This document shows, in pieces, positions 18,791 to 28,304 of a stretch of 64,000 bases of DNA. Location of the stretch: positions 310,001-374,000 of the forward strand of contig NZ_NEXS01000001.1 of the NCBI RefSeq assembly GCF_002810445.1. The letters run 5' to 3'. Position numbers and translations under genes: made by a program. Below the pieces are notes generated by a model. It saw only the letters and a program-made list of their open reading frames with translations, was not told the DNA's origin and did not search any database. The stretch comes from Advenella sp. S44. GTDB taxonomy: Bacteria > Pseudomonadota > Gammaproteobacteria > Burkholderiales > Burkholderiaceae_B. Each line of letters begins with the position of its first letter. Positions within the stretch are counted from its first letter, which is position 1.

Positions 18791-19429
18791 TCATGCCACT
18801 CTAGATGCGGCTATGGTAGTGTCGATATTGGTGGCCTGATCGTGCGCAGCCTGCCGTTGTGCTTTAACGATATTTATCTCCAGCGCCATTCCCTGCGCTG
18901 AAAAAAATCGCAGATCGTGCAATCCGATCGTTGCCAGAATGGCTTTCAGATAGGGCGTCAGAAAATCCGGCTGGCGGCTGCGGTCGCTGCCAAAAAATCC
19001 GCCGGATGCAATCGCAATATATACCGGCTTGCTCTTCAACGTACCCACTTTTCCAGCTGGCGTGATAGTGAAACTGCGATTGATGCGCACCACAAGGTCT
19101 ATCCAGGTCTTGAGCGAGGCAGGGACTGTAAAGTTGTGCATCGGCGTGCCAATGACAACCAGATCAGCTTCTTCAAGTTCGCATATCAGTCTTTCTGATT
19201 CTTCCATCGATCCTTCAGATGACGAACGCTCGCCGTTGTTGCCGGCGGCATTGGCCAGTGCGTTGGCATAGTCGGCGTCGATGGCGGATGCGGCGTGCAA
19301 GCGCCAATCGCGCCGGATGATGCGGCTTACCAGGTGCTGGCTGCAGAGCCGATCCACAATGGCCTGGGATAGCTGAGTGCTTTCCGATTCTTCGCCACGC
19401 GGGCTGAACGTTAAATGCAATAATTTCAT
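18791..19429 (-). CDS. azoR: FMN-dependent NADH-azoreductase (AzoR/AcpD type)
   Basis: 212 aa flavodoxin-like fold. MKLLHLTFSPRGEESESTQLSQAIVDRL is the FMN phosphate-binding N-terminus; VVIGTPMHNFTVPASLKTWIDLVVR contains the isoalloxazine-binding PMHNF motif typical of AzoR. It reduces quinones and azo compounds with NAD(P)H in the cytoplasm. GGFFGS is seen in place of the usual SRGG-type loop, so the substrate range may differ. A 14-bp palindrome lies in its upstream region. Confidence 0.85.
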   Translation of the reverse strand: MKLLHLTFSPRGEESESTQLSQAIVDRLCSQHLVSRIIRRDWRLHAASAIDADYANALANAAGNNGERSSSEGSMEESERLICELEEADLVVIGTPMHNFTVPASLKTWIDLVVRINRSFTITPAGKVGTLKSKPVYIAIASGGFFGSDRSRQPDFLTPYLKAILATIGLHDLRFFSAQGMALEINIVKAQRQAAHDQATNIDTTIAASRVA

Positions 19430-19491
19430 AAGCGTTCCGTGTTCGATGCTTGTTAAACAGATGGCTTGGAAGATAGTAATAATAAATCGTT

Positions 19492-19505
19492 ATCACAATT
19501 GTGAT
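19492..19505. promoter_or_regulatory. Palindrome ATCACAATTGTGAT, candidate operator
   Basis: Perfect 14-bp palindrome 63 bp upstream of azoR and 50 bp after the GNAT gene's end (both read leftward). Its size and AT-rich dyad suit a MarR/LysR-type dimer, but no regulator gene is adjacent. Confidence 0.5.
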
Positions 19506-19555
19506 TATTGTAATCCAGAGCTATTTTCTTCATGAGACATATAGACCGAAATGAC

Positions 19556-20065
19556 TTAGCCGACGGCCGATAGCGCCATGCCAAAATGCATGCCGGTGCT
19601 CAACAAACCCTGGCGGAAATAAAATCGCTGTGCAAGCGAATTGGCCAGGCCGGTATCAAGAACAAGACGAGCACACCCCGCATCAATGCCTATGGTCTGC
19701 AGCGCGTGCAGCAGCCTAGCGCCACAGCGCTGGCCTCTGGCTGTGTCCAGGGTAACCAGGTCGTCGACATACAGAAATGGACCGTAGATGAGGTTTTCCT
19801 GCATGCGATAGCCTGCAAGCGCAATCACATCTGTGTTATCCCAGATGGCAAGCATGCGGTAGCCATTTTGCTGCATCCGTTGCACGCGTTCAAGCATATC
19901 TTGCGCATCTGTCAGATGTGGACGCAATTGTTGTACGACAGTAAAGGCCGCAAGAATCTGGTTTTCGTTTTCCAAGTGCGCCAAGCGGGTGGTATCCAAT
20001 TTGCCAGGCGTCTCAGTGGTGTCCGACTTCGGGTTAGCGACGGTGCTTTGAACTGCTTGTGTCAT
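19556..20065 (-). CDS. GNAT family N-acetyltransferase
   Basis: 169 aa. The acetyl-CoA pyrophosphate loop is RGQRCGARLL (about residue 112-121), preceded by the beta-strand FLYVDDLVTL and followed by LDTGLANSLAQRFYFRQGL, the standard GNAT beta5-alpha4 region. An N-terminal extension of about 28 polar residues has no known role. Divergent from the MocR gene at 20165 with 99 bp between. The acceptor is unknown. Confidence 0.85.
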   Translation of the reverse strand: MTQAVQSTVANPKSDTTETPGKLDTTRLAHLENENQILAAFTVVQQLRPHLTDAQDMLERVQRMQQNGYRMLAIWDNTDVIALAGYRMQENLIYGPFLYVDDLVTLDTARGQRCGARLLHALQTIGIDAGCARLVLDTGLANSLAQRFYFRQGLLSTGMHFGMALSAVG

Positions 20066-20154
20066 TTACGAATTCCTTTTCAAATGTGATAGATGTCTTG
20101 GAAGGAATCGTAATACTGTTATGCCATAATCTAAAGAGCCAAGAATTAAAATAC

Positions 20155-20164
20155 GGACTAGTCC
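20155..20164 (+). promoter_or_regulatory. Palindrome GGACTAGTCC abutting the MocR start
   Basis: Ten-base palindrome ending immediately before ATG 20165, occupying the place where a Shine-Dalgarno would be. A TAAAAT -10-like box lies at about 20147. The arrangement suggests a leaderless or very short-leader mRNA, or autoregulation at the start site. Confidence 0.35.
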
Positions 20165-21601
20165 ATGAATCAGACACAGCGCTATGGTTTATCGTCCCTG
20201 GATCCTCAGGCCAGTATGCCTTTGTACCAGCAGATTTATCTGCGTTTGCGCAATGCCATCGCAGATGGATTGATATCGCCGGGCCAGCGGATCCCTGCGG
20301 CGCGTGCGCTGGCAAAAGAATTGGGCCTGGCGCGTGGCACGATTGAGTCTGCCTATAGTTTGCTGGCCTCTGAAGGTTATGTGCAGGCGCGCGGGCAGGC
20401 CGGAACGGTGGTCATGCCCGGGCTCGAACATCTTGGCGGCACACCGTTGCCTGGCAAGCCAGTTTCTATATCGCTGGCCGCCCTGCCACAGTATCCACCA
20501 ATTGCGCCATTTCAGATGGGACTGCCAGCGCTGGACGCCTTTCCGCGCAAAATCTGGGCCCGTCTGGCCGCTCGCTGTGCACGTAGCACGCAGACAGAGG
20601 ACATGGTTTATCCATCCTTAGGCGGCGCCACAACACTACGCGAGGCCATTGCCGGCTATCTGCGAGTGTCGCGCGGCATCGATTGCGTTCCGCAACAAGT
20701 ATTTATTACCTCGGGATATCGGGATACCATCGATCTGGTCTCGCGCACGTTGCTGGTGGCGGGGGACAAGGCGTGGGTCGAAGATCCGGGTTATGGACCG
20801 ACAAAAGATTTACTCAGAAATGCGGGCATCTCGCTGGTCCCGGTCCCTGTTGATGATGAAGGTATCTGTGTAGAACGCGGTAAACAGCTTGCGGCCGATG
20901 CCCGTCTGGCAGTGGTCACGCCTGCGCACCAGAGCCCCTTGAGTGTGTCGCTATCGCTGGCGCGGCGCCTGGCCTTGCTGGACTGGGCCGCGCAAAATGA
21001 TGCCTGGATTATCGAAGATGATTATGACGGCGAGTACCGTTATCTGAGTCGCCCATTGCCCGCGCTCAAAAGCCTGGATGGCGAGGGCAGGGTGATTTAT
21101 TCGGGCACATTCAGCAAGGTCATGTTTCCCGGTCTTCGTCTGGCTTACTGTGTTGTCCCGCAAGGATTGGTGACGCGGTTTGACAACGCAGTGCAGATAC
21201 TGGGAAGCGGCGCACCGGCATTGGTGCAGGCGATTGTTACTGCCTTCATGAAAGAGGGCCATTTCAGTCGGCATATTCAACGTATGCGCCGCTTGTATGC
21301 AGAGCGCCGTGAAGTGGTGGCCGCCGGTTTAATGGACGTATTGGGAGATCAATTGCGCGTGGAGCTGCAGCCGGGCGGCATGCACCTGATTCTGCGCCCA
21401 CGGGACAGTGCGGGTATGCACGACGTGGCGATTGCGCAGAGCATTTGCGAGCAGGGCATGTTTGCGCATGGTCTTTCGGGCTGGTATTTGCAGCCGCCTG
21501 TCACGCATGGCCTGATCGTGAGTTTCACTAATGTCGCCTCGCGCGACGCGGCTCGCCAATTGGGTGAACGTATTCTGCCGTTGTTGCGGGCAGGCTTGTG
21601 A
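20165..21601 (+). CDS. MocR/PdxR-type regulator (GntR HTH fused to aminotransferase-like domain)
   Basis: 478 aa. GntR winged helix at residues 12-80 (MPLYQQIYLRLRNAIADG, ALAKELGLARGTIESAY), then a fold-type I aminotransferase-like domain with EDPGYGPTK, IIEDDYDGEY and the PLP lysine in SGTFSKVMFPGLR (about K318). MocR proteins sense PLP or amino compounds and do not usually act as enzymes. Divergent neighbours are the GNAT gene and, downstream, an AhpD-like gene, either of which may be a target. Confidence 0.92.
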   Translation: MNQTQRYGLSSLDPQASMPLYQQIYLRLRNAIADGLISPGQRIPAARALAKELGLARGTIESAYSLLASEGYVQARGQAGTVVMPGLEHLGGTPLPGKPVSISLAALPQYPPIAPFQMGLPALDAFPRKIWARLAARCARSTQTEDMVYPSLGGATTLREAIAGYLRVSRGIDCVPQQVFITSGYRDTIDLVSRTLLVAGDKAWVEDPGYGPTKDLLRNAGISLVPVPVDDEGICVERGKQLAADARLAVVTPAHQSPLSVSLSLARRLALLDWAAQNDAWIIEDDYDGEYRYLSRPLPALKSLDGEGRVIYSGTFSKVMFPGLRLAYCVVPQGLVTRFDNAVQILGSGAPALVQAIVTAFMKEGHFSRHIQRMRRLYAERREVVAAGLMDVLGDQLRVELQPGGMHLILRPRDSAGMHDVAIAQSICEQGMFAHGLSGWYLQPPVTHGLIVSFTNVASRDAARQLGERILPLLRAGL

Positions 21602-21919
21602 ATCATAGGTGGTTCAGGACAAATCCGTTTGCTGGGCTCGACACGGCTTGTGGCGGATATTGGTTCGTTTGAGCGTGCCAAGGTATCGGCATGGAGTGCA
21701 GCCGGCTGATCGGTCATGGCCTATAGCAAATCATCAATCTTGGCCCTTTTGGCTGGCCGCTTGCTGTTTTACTATGCATCCATAGTGGTCAAGGCATGAA
21801 TTACAGGCAACGTTAGCGGCGCCACGCCGATTATGCCGAATGCCATGGTCAGCTCAGATGGACATACCATTTGCCAATTCTGTATATATCAACTGTCATA
21901 CTCATTCTCGGAGTTCACA
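21602..21919. other. 318-bp intergenic stretch
   Basis: No gene or clear terminator found. The last 90 bases precede the AhpD-like gene and include its GGAG ribosome site at 21910-21913. Confidence 0.4.
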
Positions 21920-22417
21920 ATGCAAGCCCGTTACGATTTTCCCAAAACCGCTCCTGCTGTTTACAAAGCCATGTGCGCGCTGGAAAGCGCCGTCATGCAA
22001 AATCCTGATCTGGATAAATCGCTCATTCATTTGATTAAAATTCGCGCCTCCCAGCTCAACGGCTGCACATTCTGCGTCAATATGCACTTGCAGGAAGCGC
22101 GCGCGGATGGGCTCAATTCGCAACAATTGGATTTGCTGTGCGTCTGGCGCGAAGCGCAGGTTTTCAGTCCGAAAGAGCTTGCGGTTATTGCCTGGGCCGA
22201 AGCGATTACGCTTGTCTCGCAAACGGGTGCTCCCGACGAAAACTACAATGCCATGCGTGAGTTTTTTACCGAGGCACAAATTGCCGGCTATACACTGGCG
22301 CTGGTGGCAATCAATGGCTGGAATCGCCTGGTGCTGACCGCCAGAACTGTGCATCCGGTGGATGCCACTGCCGCTGAAAGTACGGACGCAACTGCTGCTG
22401 CCGTGGCAACTGCCTGA
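21920..22417 (+). CDS. Carboxymuconolactone decarboxylase/AhpD-like protein
   Basis: 165 aa. The redox motif is complete: C49-T-F-C52-V-N-M-H56 preceded by LIKIRASQLNG, as in AhpD-type alkylhydroperoxidases, where the Cys pair reduces peroxides with a lipoyl or thiol partner. ATG 21920 (MQARYDF) has GGAG 6 nt upstream and is preferred to the longer frame from 21833. The C-terminus carries an Ala/Thr-rich tail unlikely to be structural. Confidence 0.88.
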   Translation: MQARYDFPKTAPAVYKAMCALESAVMQNPDLDKSLIHLIKIRASQLNGCTFCVNMHLQEARADGLNSQQLDLLCVWREAQVFSPKELAVIAWAEAITLVSQTGAPDENYNAMREFFTEAQIAGYTLALVAINGWNRLVLTARTVHPVDATAAESTDATAAAVATA

Positions 22418-22775
22418 TTGCGAACCGCCTGCATTGAGTATCATCAATAGCAGGATGTTATTGGCGTGGATCAGCGATGGCTGGCCACGCCATTCTTATT
22501 GCCACTTAACGGCTTGCGGTCACTCGTTTCGGATAAACGGTCTCGGATAAACGGCTTCCGGCCGGCGGTGTCAGCGCAGCGATTTCCAGTCAACAATTTT
22601 CAGTCAGCGCCTGAAAAATTCTGGAAAGGTCCGCGTGGCGGCAGCCACCGCTTATCAGGTTCACGATGCCCATTTCAAGGTGCAGTTTTCAGACTATCAG
22701 CATGCACCATCAAGAGCGCGCCATTGCCGGATAGCCGGCTGACAGTGGGTGGTGTGCTCGCGTTCATTATCCTGC
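22418..22775. other. 358-bp stretch without a recognised gene
   Basis: Nothing that can be supported as a gene. Short direct repeats (GGATAAACGG at about 22532 and 22546; TTTCAGTC/TTCCAGTC) are seen. It separates two convergent units. Confidence 0.35.
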
Positions 22776-23903
22776 TTACAGCTTATTGCGAAATAGCCAC
22801 GCGGCAAGCGGCATGGTCACCAGTGTGATTGCCACAAATGGAATAAAGTCATGCCACAACAGTGTCAGTGGAGCGCCTTCCAGATAAATTCTTCGCACCA
22901 GGTCTATGGCAAAACGAAGCGGATTGGCATATGTGGCCATTTGCATGAAATGCGGCATATTGCTAATCGGCGTCGCCAGTCCCGACAGCAGAGTCAGTGG
23001 CATGATCAGTACAAACGTGTAAAGCATAGCCTGTTGCATATTCGCAGACAAGGCTGAGATCGACAGGCCTATCCCGACGATGGTGATCATGAACATCAGC
23101 ATAGCCAGAAAAAGCGCCCAAAAACTGCCGGCCATGGGAATATCAAACCAGTATAGTGAAATCGTCAGCACCAGCATCGCTTGCGAGAGTCCGATGGCAA
23201 TGGACGGCAGCGCCTTGCCGATCATGATCTGCAGCGGGGTATACGGAGTGACTAGCAATTGATCGAACGTGCCTTGCTCGCGCTCTCGCGCCACGGAAAG
23301 TGCCGCCAGCATAATGGTCTGTATCATGCTGAGTGAGGCGATTAGCGCCGGCACAATATTCCAGCGTGACTCCAGATTCGGGTTGTACCAGGCGCGTGAC
23401 ATGACAGTCACTGCCGGCTTGGCCTGGTCGTGCCCGTCGCGCTGGTTATACGCCGATATGATGGCCTGCAACTGCCCGGCCGCAGTTCCCGCTGTCGTTG
23501 AGTTACGGCCATCCAGAATGACCTGCAAAGGTGTGGTATGGCCGGCCGACAGCAGGCGTTCGAAGTCAGGACTGAAATGCACCACCAGCAGGGCTGAACC
23601 GGTATCGATCACATCTGAAATCTGGCTGGCAGAATCAAGTGTCGCTACCCGATGGAAAACCCCGGTACCGTCAAAACGTGCAATCAACTCCGTTGATGCA
23701 CCACCGCGGCTTTCATCCAGCACGGCATAGGGAACGTTGGTCAGATCGAAATTGGCAGCATAGCCAAACAGCAGACTTTGCAGGATGGGCGGCACGATCA
23801 GAATGACCCGATTGGCCGGATCCTTGAGCACTGCAACGAATTCCTTTTGGCAGAGATTGGCCAAGCGTAGCAGATAGTAAAAAAAGGCCAGCATAGGGTT
23901 CAA
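22776..23903 (-). CDS. ABC-2 type permease (YbhR-like)
   Basis: 375 aa. N-terminal helix (VILIVPPILQSLLFGYAANFDL), a large periplasmic domain of about 130 residues, then five hydrophobic segments with REREQGTFDQLLVTPYTP, the ABC-2 signature before TM2. It forms a heterodimeric efflux channel with the next permease. Start ATG 23903 overlaps the preceding stop (ATGA). Last gene of a four-gene exporter operon. Confidence 0.9.
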   Translation of the reverse strand: MNPMLAFFYYLLRLANLCQKEFVAVLKDPANRVILIVPPILQSLLFGYAANFDLTNVPYAVLDESRGGASTELIARFDGTGVFHRVATLDSASQISDVIDTGSALLVVHFSPDFERLLSAGHTTPLQVILDGRNSTTAGTAAGQLQAIISAYNQRDGHDQAKPAVTVMSRAWYNPNLESRWNIVPALIASLSMIQTIMLAALSVAREREQGTFDQLLVTPYTPLQIMIGKALPSIAIGLSQAMLVLTISLYWFDIPMAGSFWALFLAMLMFMITIVGIGLSISALSANMQQAMLYTFVLIMPLTLLSGLATPISNMPHFMQMATYANPLRFAIDLVRRIYLEGAPLTLLWHDFIPFVAITLVTMPLAAWLFRNKL

Positions 23904-25066
23904 TCCAGTCTCTTGCGGGTGACAAAACGCGCCAGCCCGAGCAGGACGACGGCATAGACCGCCAACACACTGCAGTTTTTGATGATCATGGGCCAGTAAT
24001 TACCGGCAAGGAAAAGCGATTTGACCAGCTCAAGAAAATAGGTTGCCGGAACCAGTTGGCCGATCACGTAAACCGCTGTGGGCACATTGCGCAGATCGAA
24101 GATAAATCCGGTCAGCATCATGGCCGGAAGAAAGCTCGCCAGCAGGGCAACCTGACTGGCCAAAAACTGGTTTTTGGTCATGGCAGAGATCAACAGGCCG
24201 ATGCCCAGGGAGACAAACATGTACAACATGGAGGCCAGTACCAACACCCACATTGATCCGTAAATTGGTACATCGAACAGGACGCGGGCCGTGACCACGC
24301 ACATGACCAGCCCCAGCAGGCCGATAAAAAAATAGGGGATGATTTTTGCGATAAGAATTTCGACAGGATGCACCGGGGTGACAAACAGGGCCTCAATCGT
24401 ACCGCGCTCCCATTCACGAGCCATGACCAGCGCAGTCAAAAAGGTTCCGACCAGCGTCATGATAAGTGCAATAAGACCTGGCACCAGATACCACGTACTG
24501 TTGTTGGCGGCGTTGAACCACATGCGATCGACGATGAGCACCGAACCTTGTGTTGCGGGGCTAAGGCTGCGCGAGGCCTGCTTTTGCCCCCATATGGCTA
24601 CCGCACCGTCCAGATAGCTTCTGATGGCGCTGGCGCGCGTCGGATCTGACCCAAGCAGCAGGGTTTGTACCTGGGCATCGCCGACAGAAAGACGGCGTGC
24701 GAAATCGGACGGAATTCTGAGGATGGCGTCGGTTTCATGCGCTTTCATCATCTCGGTGGCTTCGTGCATGGATGTCACTCTGAGCGGCAAAAAATACTCG
24801 GATAACTCCAGACTGGACACCAGGCTTTGCGCCACGGGCGAGGCGTCTTCCTGCACGATCGCCACACGCGCGTCGCGTACGTCAAAGGTTAGCGCATATC
24901 CAAAAATAAGAATCAGCGCTATCGGCAGGCCGATACCAATCATCAGGTTGCTGGCGTCACGCCACAACTGCCGAAACTCCTTCCGTGTCAATGACACCAG
25001 GCGCAGCCAGAAGCCCCCAGTGCGCCCGGGTTGTGCGGTAGCTGCAGATTGCGACTTTCTGTTCAT
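23900..25066 (-). CDS. ABC-2 type permease (YbhS-like)
   Basis: 388 aa, same architecture as its neighbour: FRQLWRDASNLMIGIGLPIALILIFGYALTFDV helix, periplasmic domain, and REWERGTIEALFVTPVHPVE before the C-terminal helices. Overlaps the ATPase upstream and the YbhR-like gene downstream by ATGA on both sides. Confidence 0.9.
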   Translation of the reverse strand: MNRKSQSAATAQPGRTGGFWLRLVSLTRKEFRQLWRDASNLMIGIGLPIALILIFGYALTFDVRDARVAIVQEDASPVAQSLVSSLELSEYFLPLRVTSMHEATEMMKAHETDAILRIPSDFARRLSVGDAQVQTLLLGSDPTRASAIRSYLDGAVAIWGQKQASRSLSPATQGSVLIVDRMWFNAANNSTWYLVPGLIALIMTLVGTFLTALVMAREWERGTIEALFVTPVHPVEILIAKIIPYFFIGLLGLVMCVVTARVLFDVPIYGSMWVLVLASMLYMFVSLGIGLLISAMTKNQFLASQVALLASFLPAMMLTGFIFDLRNVPTAVYVIGQLVPATYFLELVKSLFLAGNYWPMIIKNCSVLAVYAVVLLGLARFVTRKRLD

Positions 25067-27153
25067 GCCGCCACCTTCTTGCTGTTGCTGCGTTCGCTGC
25101 GTCCCTGCTCGACGATACGGATGAAGGCAGCCTCCATGGTCATTCTGTCAGTCCCGCCTGCCTGCGCACGCACTTGATCAGGTGTGCCATAGGCAACGAG
25201 TTTGCCGGCATCCTGAATAACAATACGGTCGCAATATTCGGCTTCTTCCATAAAATGCGTTGTAATCACAATTGTGGTTCCGCCACCGGCAAGCCGGGTA
25301 ATGCGCTGCCAGAAGCCTCGACGAGCCAGGGGGTCGGTACCACTGGTTGGCTCATCCAGAAACAGCACATCGGGCTCATGCAGCAGCCCGACGGCCATGG
25401 CCAGGCGTTGCTTGATGCCACCCGGCAATTGGCCTGCCGGCATTTTCTCGTAACTTTGCAGTTCGAACTGCCTGGTGACCGCGGCAATGCGCTGGGACAG
25501 CCGCTTGCCCATCAGTCCATAGGCGCGACCGAAAAAACGCAGATTCTCCATCACTGACAGGTTGCCATACAGGGCGAACTTCTGTGAAACATAACCAATA
25601 CGCTGCCGGGCGACGGCGCGCACCTTGCGCATGTCCATACCGGCCACTTCGGCATGACCACTGCTGGCTGGCAGCAGCCCGCAAAGCATGCGAAAGGTCG
25701 TGGTTTTGCCGGCGCCGTTGGGGCCAAGCAAACCAAAAATCTCACCACGTTTGACATTGAAGGTCGTGCTATCCACGGCTGTGAAATCCCCGAATTTTCT
25801 GACCAGATCTTTGACGTCAATCACGATACTGTTGTCTGCTTCAGCGGATGTTGTTCCTGGCTCCGTATGCATGGCTTTCTCTCTGTAAGCGGCATGCTCT
25901 TTATTGGAGATATCTTCCCGGTAAGAGGTCTCGTCCCTGTGAGAAGGTTGCTCCCTATGACCGGCGTGCCCAGTATGAGGGGACTGCGCCATCTGTGTTT
26001 GACCGACCGCGCCCGCAGGTGCCTCCCGGTTTGTCTGCTGGACAGCTTCTGTGTTGCCGGCACTATCAGCTTTACCAGGGGCTGTATTCGGATTTTCGGA
26101 ATGCGTGATGGGCGCGGTGTCGACATCCTCGTTGGCGCCGGTGCGCAGTAAGACCATGAAGCCGTCTTCCAGTCTTGCCTGTGCCGGCTCCAGCTTTCGT
26201 CCGTTCAATTGCAGTTGCGATAGTTCGGATCCGGGGCGCCGAATGACGCGGACATCGCCCGCTTCGGGCACGGCGTCAATGACTGCGGCCGTGTTATCCA
26301 ACAGCTGTGCCTGCAACTGGCGCGGATGCTCATTGTCGGCCGGCGTCACCAGATAGCACAGGTCATGAGCGTGTTCACTGGTCTTTTCAGGTGGACCGCT
26401 GGAAAGCAGCTGGCCTTCATGCAGCACATATACTCGGGCGCAGCGTTCTGCTTCATCCAGATACGCTGTCGTCAACAGTACCGACAGATTTTCCCGCTCA
26501 CGCAATTGCTGCACGATTTCCCATAATTCGCGACGCGACAGCGGGTCCACGCCAACAGTTGGCTCGTCCAATAGCAACAACTGGGGCGATCGGACCAGCG
26601 TGCAGGCCAGGCCCAGTTTTTGTTTCATGCCGCCTGACAGTTTGCCGGCCAGGCGCGCGGTAAACCGCTTCAAATCCGTCATGTCCAGCAGATTGGCAAA
26701 ACGATCCCGGCGCACGTCATGCGCAACGCCATGCAGATCGGCATACAGATCAAGGTTTTCCTGCACACTCAGGTCTTCATACAGGCCGAATTTTTGCGGC
26801 ATATAGCTAATGCGATCCTGCACTGCCTGCGGATTGCGAATAACGTCAATACCCAATACCTGCAAGGCGCCGGTATCAGGGCGCATCAATCCCGACACCA
26901 GCCTGAGAAACGTGGTTTTGCCAGCTCCATCGGGACCGACAATCGCCGTAAGCTGGCCCGTCGCCACCTGCACATCCACGTTGTTCAATGCCTGTACCGT
27001 GGAACCTGTTTCCTTTACCTTGAAACGCTTGCTGATCCCGTCGGCGCTAACGGCAAGATTAGCATTGTGTGCCAGATCGTCTGTCGTTTCGGTAAAGCGA
27101 CCATCCGGTGCTGCGATAGCGTTGACGTCAGTTGCGGGATCGCGGCTGGTCAC
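25063..27153 (-). CDS. Dual-cassette ABC exporter ATPase (YbhF-like)
   Basis: 696 aa with two ABC domains. First: Walker A GPDGAGKT (73-80), LSGGM, DEPTVGVD. Second: Walker A GPNGAGKT (477-484), a deviant signature LPGGIKQRL, DEPTSGTD. Between them is a long hydrophilic linker (about 340-442) containing imperfect hexapeptide repeats. Same order of parts as E. coli YbhF, which drives a multidrug/cation exporter with YbhS and YbhR. The non-canonical second signature suggests one of the two ATP sites may be degenerate. Joined by ATGA to the genes on both sides. Confidence 0.92.
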   Translation of the reverse strand: MTSRDPATDVNAIAAPDGRFTETTDDLAHNANLAVSADGISKRFKVKETGSTVQALNNVDVQVATGQLTAIVGPDGAGKTTFLRLVSGLMRPDTGALQVLGIDVIRNPQAVQDRISYMPQKFGLYEDLSVQENLDLYADLHGVAHDVRRDRFANLLDMTDLKRFTARLAGKLSGGMKQKLGLACTLVRSPQLLLLDEPTVGVDPLSRRELWEIVQQLRERENLSVLLTTAYLDEAERCARVYVLHEGQLLSSGPPEKTSEHAHDLCYLVTPADNEHPRQLQAQLLDNTAAVIDAVPEAGDVRVIRRPGSELSQLQLNGRKLEPAQARLEDGFMVLLRTGANEDVDTAPITHSENPNTAPGKADSAGNTEAVQQTNREAPAGAVGQTQMAQSPHTGHAGHREQPSHRDETSYREDISNKEHAAYREKAMHTEPGTTSAEADNSIVIDVKDLVRKFGDFTAVDSTTFNVKRGEIFGLLGPNGAGKTTTFRMLCGLLPASSGHAEVAGMDMRKVRAVARQRIGYVSQKFALYGNLSVMENLRFFGRAYGLMGKRLSQRIAAVTRQFELQSYEKMPAGQLPGGIKQRLAMAVGLLHEPDVLFLDEPTSGTDPLARRGFWQRITRLAGGGTTIVITTHFMEEAEYCDRIVIQDAGKLVAYGTPDQVRAQAGGTDRMTMEAAFIRIVEQGRSERSNSKKVAA
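25855..25962 (-). repeat. Imperfect hexapeptide-coding repeats in the ATPase linker
   Basis: Residues about 398-433 read as six-residue units: HREQPS, HRDETS, YREDIS, NKEHAA, YREKAM, HTEPGT. The 18-bp periodicity with R-E/D at positions 2-3 indicates internal duplication inside the disordered linker between the two cassettes. Confidence 0.6.
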
Positions 27154-28193
27154 TTGTTAGCTCCGGACGACAGCCGGTTTTGAGTATCCGGTACCGCCTT
27201 GTCAAGTGCAATATTGACGGTAGCCGGCATGCCAAGGCGCAGCCGGTTCTGCGGATCGTCAACTAAAATACGCACTTCGTAGACCAGGCTGGTGCGAAGT
27301 TCTTCAGTCTGTACATTCTTTGGCGTAAATTCTGCCACAGGTGAAATATATCCAACGCGCCCGGAGATGGTTTCATCCGGATGGCTGTCAGTTATGATTG
27401 CAGCTGGCATATCGGGCTTGACATGCCCGAGCTGCACTTCGTTCACATACGCCCGAACCCATTTAGGCGAGGTCAACGCCAGGGTATAGGCGGGCTTGAC
27501 CGGGGAGGCCATATCGCCAGGTTCCAGCAACCGTGCGCGGACAATTGCATTGGTGGGGGATTTCAGGACAGCCAGTGTCAATTGATGTTCCAGCAGCGCA
27601 AGATTGGCTTTTGCCGCCGCCAACTGCGCCTGTGCCTGGGCGATATCCTCATCACGAGGCCCGATCTGGGCCAGCTTGAGGGCCTTGCGCTGATTTTCAA
27701 GCTGAGCCTGGGCGACCTGGGCCGAGGCCAGCGTATCGTCCACTTCCTGTTTACTGATCGCCTGACCACCGGAGCGCTTCGCAATGTCTTTCAAACGGTT
27801 GTGGCGGATCTGCGCTTGCCTGGCTTCGGCCTGCGCAGCCCTCACCTGGGCTTGCAACTGGTCTACTTCCTCGGGGCGGGTGCCGTTTTTCAGTCGCAAT
27901 AAAGCCTGCTCCTGTGCGCCAACCTGCGCCTTGGCCTGATCGGCTTGTAGCGCCAACCGGCGGGTGTCCAGCGTAGCCAGTATCTGACCTGCCTTCACGC
28001 TGTCGCCTTCCTCAACCCGCATTTCACGTACCCGGTCGCTGTTTTCAAAAGCCAGTGAGATCTGCCGGATATCGACATTGCCATAGAGCGTCAAATGATC
28101 GGCTGTCGGGGATGGGCGCCCATAAAACCACCATGCGCCTGCTGCAATGGCGCTTACGGCAAGAACGACTACAACTGCAATTTTTTTATTCAT
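27150..28193 (-). CDS. HlyD-like membrane fusion protein (YbhG-like)
   Basis: 347 aa periplasmic adaptor. N-terminal anchor KIAVVVVLAVSAIAAGAWWFYG, biotinyl-lipoyl half (VEEGDSVKAGQILATLD), a long alpha-helical hairpin rich in Gln/Ala (about 75-190), then second lipoyl half and beta-barrel. Start ATG 28193 (MNKKIAV); the frame extends to 28235 but that would put a non-signal sequence first. First gene of the exporter operon, ATGA-linked to the ATPase, and it connects the inner-membrane exporter to an outer-membrane channel encoded elsewhere. Confidence 0.9.
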   Translation of the reverse strand: MNKKIAVVVVLAVSAIAAGAWWFYGRPSPTADHLTLYGNVDIRQISLAFENSDRVREMRVEEGDSVKAGQILATLDTRRLALQADQAKAQVGAQEQALLRLKNGTRPEEVDQLQAQVRAAQAEARQAQIRHNRLKDIAKRSGGQAISKQEVDDTLASAQVAQAQLENQRKALKLAQIGPRDEDIAQAQAQLAAAKANLALLEHQLTLAVLKSPTNAIVRARLLEPGDMASPVKPAYTLALTSPKWVRAYVNEVQLGHVKPDMPAAIITDSHPDETISGRVGYISPVAEFTPKNVQTEELRTSLVYEVRILVDDPQNRLRLGMPATVNIALDKAVPDTQNRLSSGANK

Positions 28194-28250
28194 GATTGAA
28201 ATAATCCGTCCACACCCAGTGTTGGGCAAGAGCAAATGAGTTATAATTCT

Positions 28251-28266
28251 AATTCAAATTTGAATT
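28251..28266. promoter_or_regulatory. Palindrome AATTCAAATTTGAATT, candidate TetR operator
   Basis: Perfect 16-bp palindrome in the 111-bp region between the exporter operon and the divergent TetR gene, 39 bp before the TetR start. Position and symmetry fit the regulator's own operator controlling both directions. Confidence 0.65.
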
Positions 28267-28304
28267 CTATGTAAAGCACAGTTGTAATATTTCTTACAGA
28301 TATC

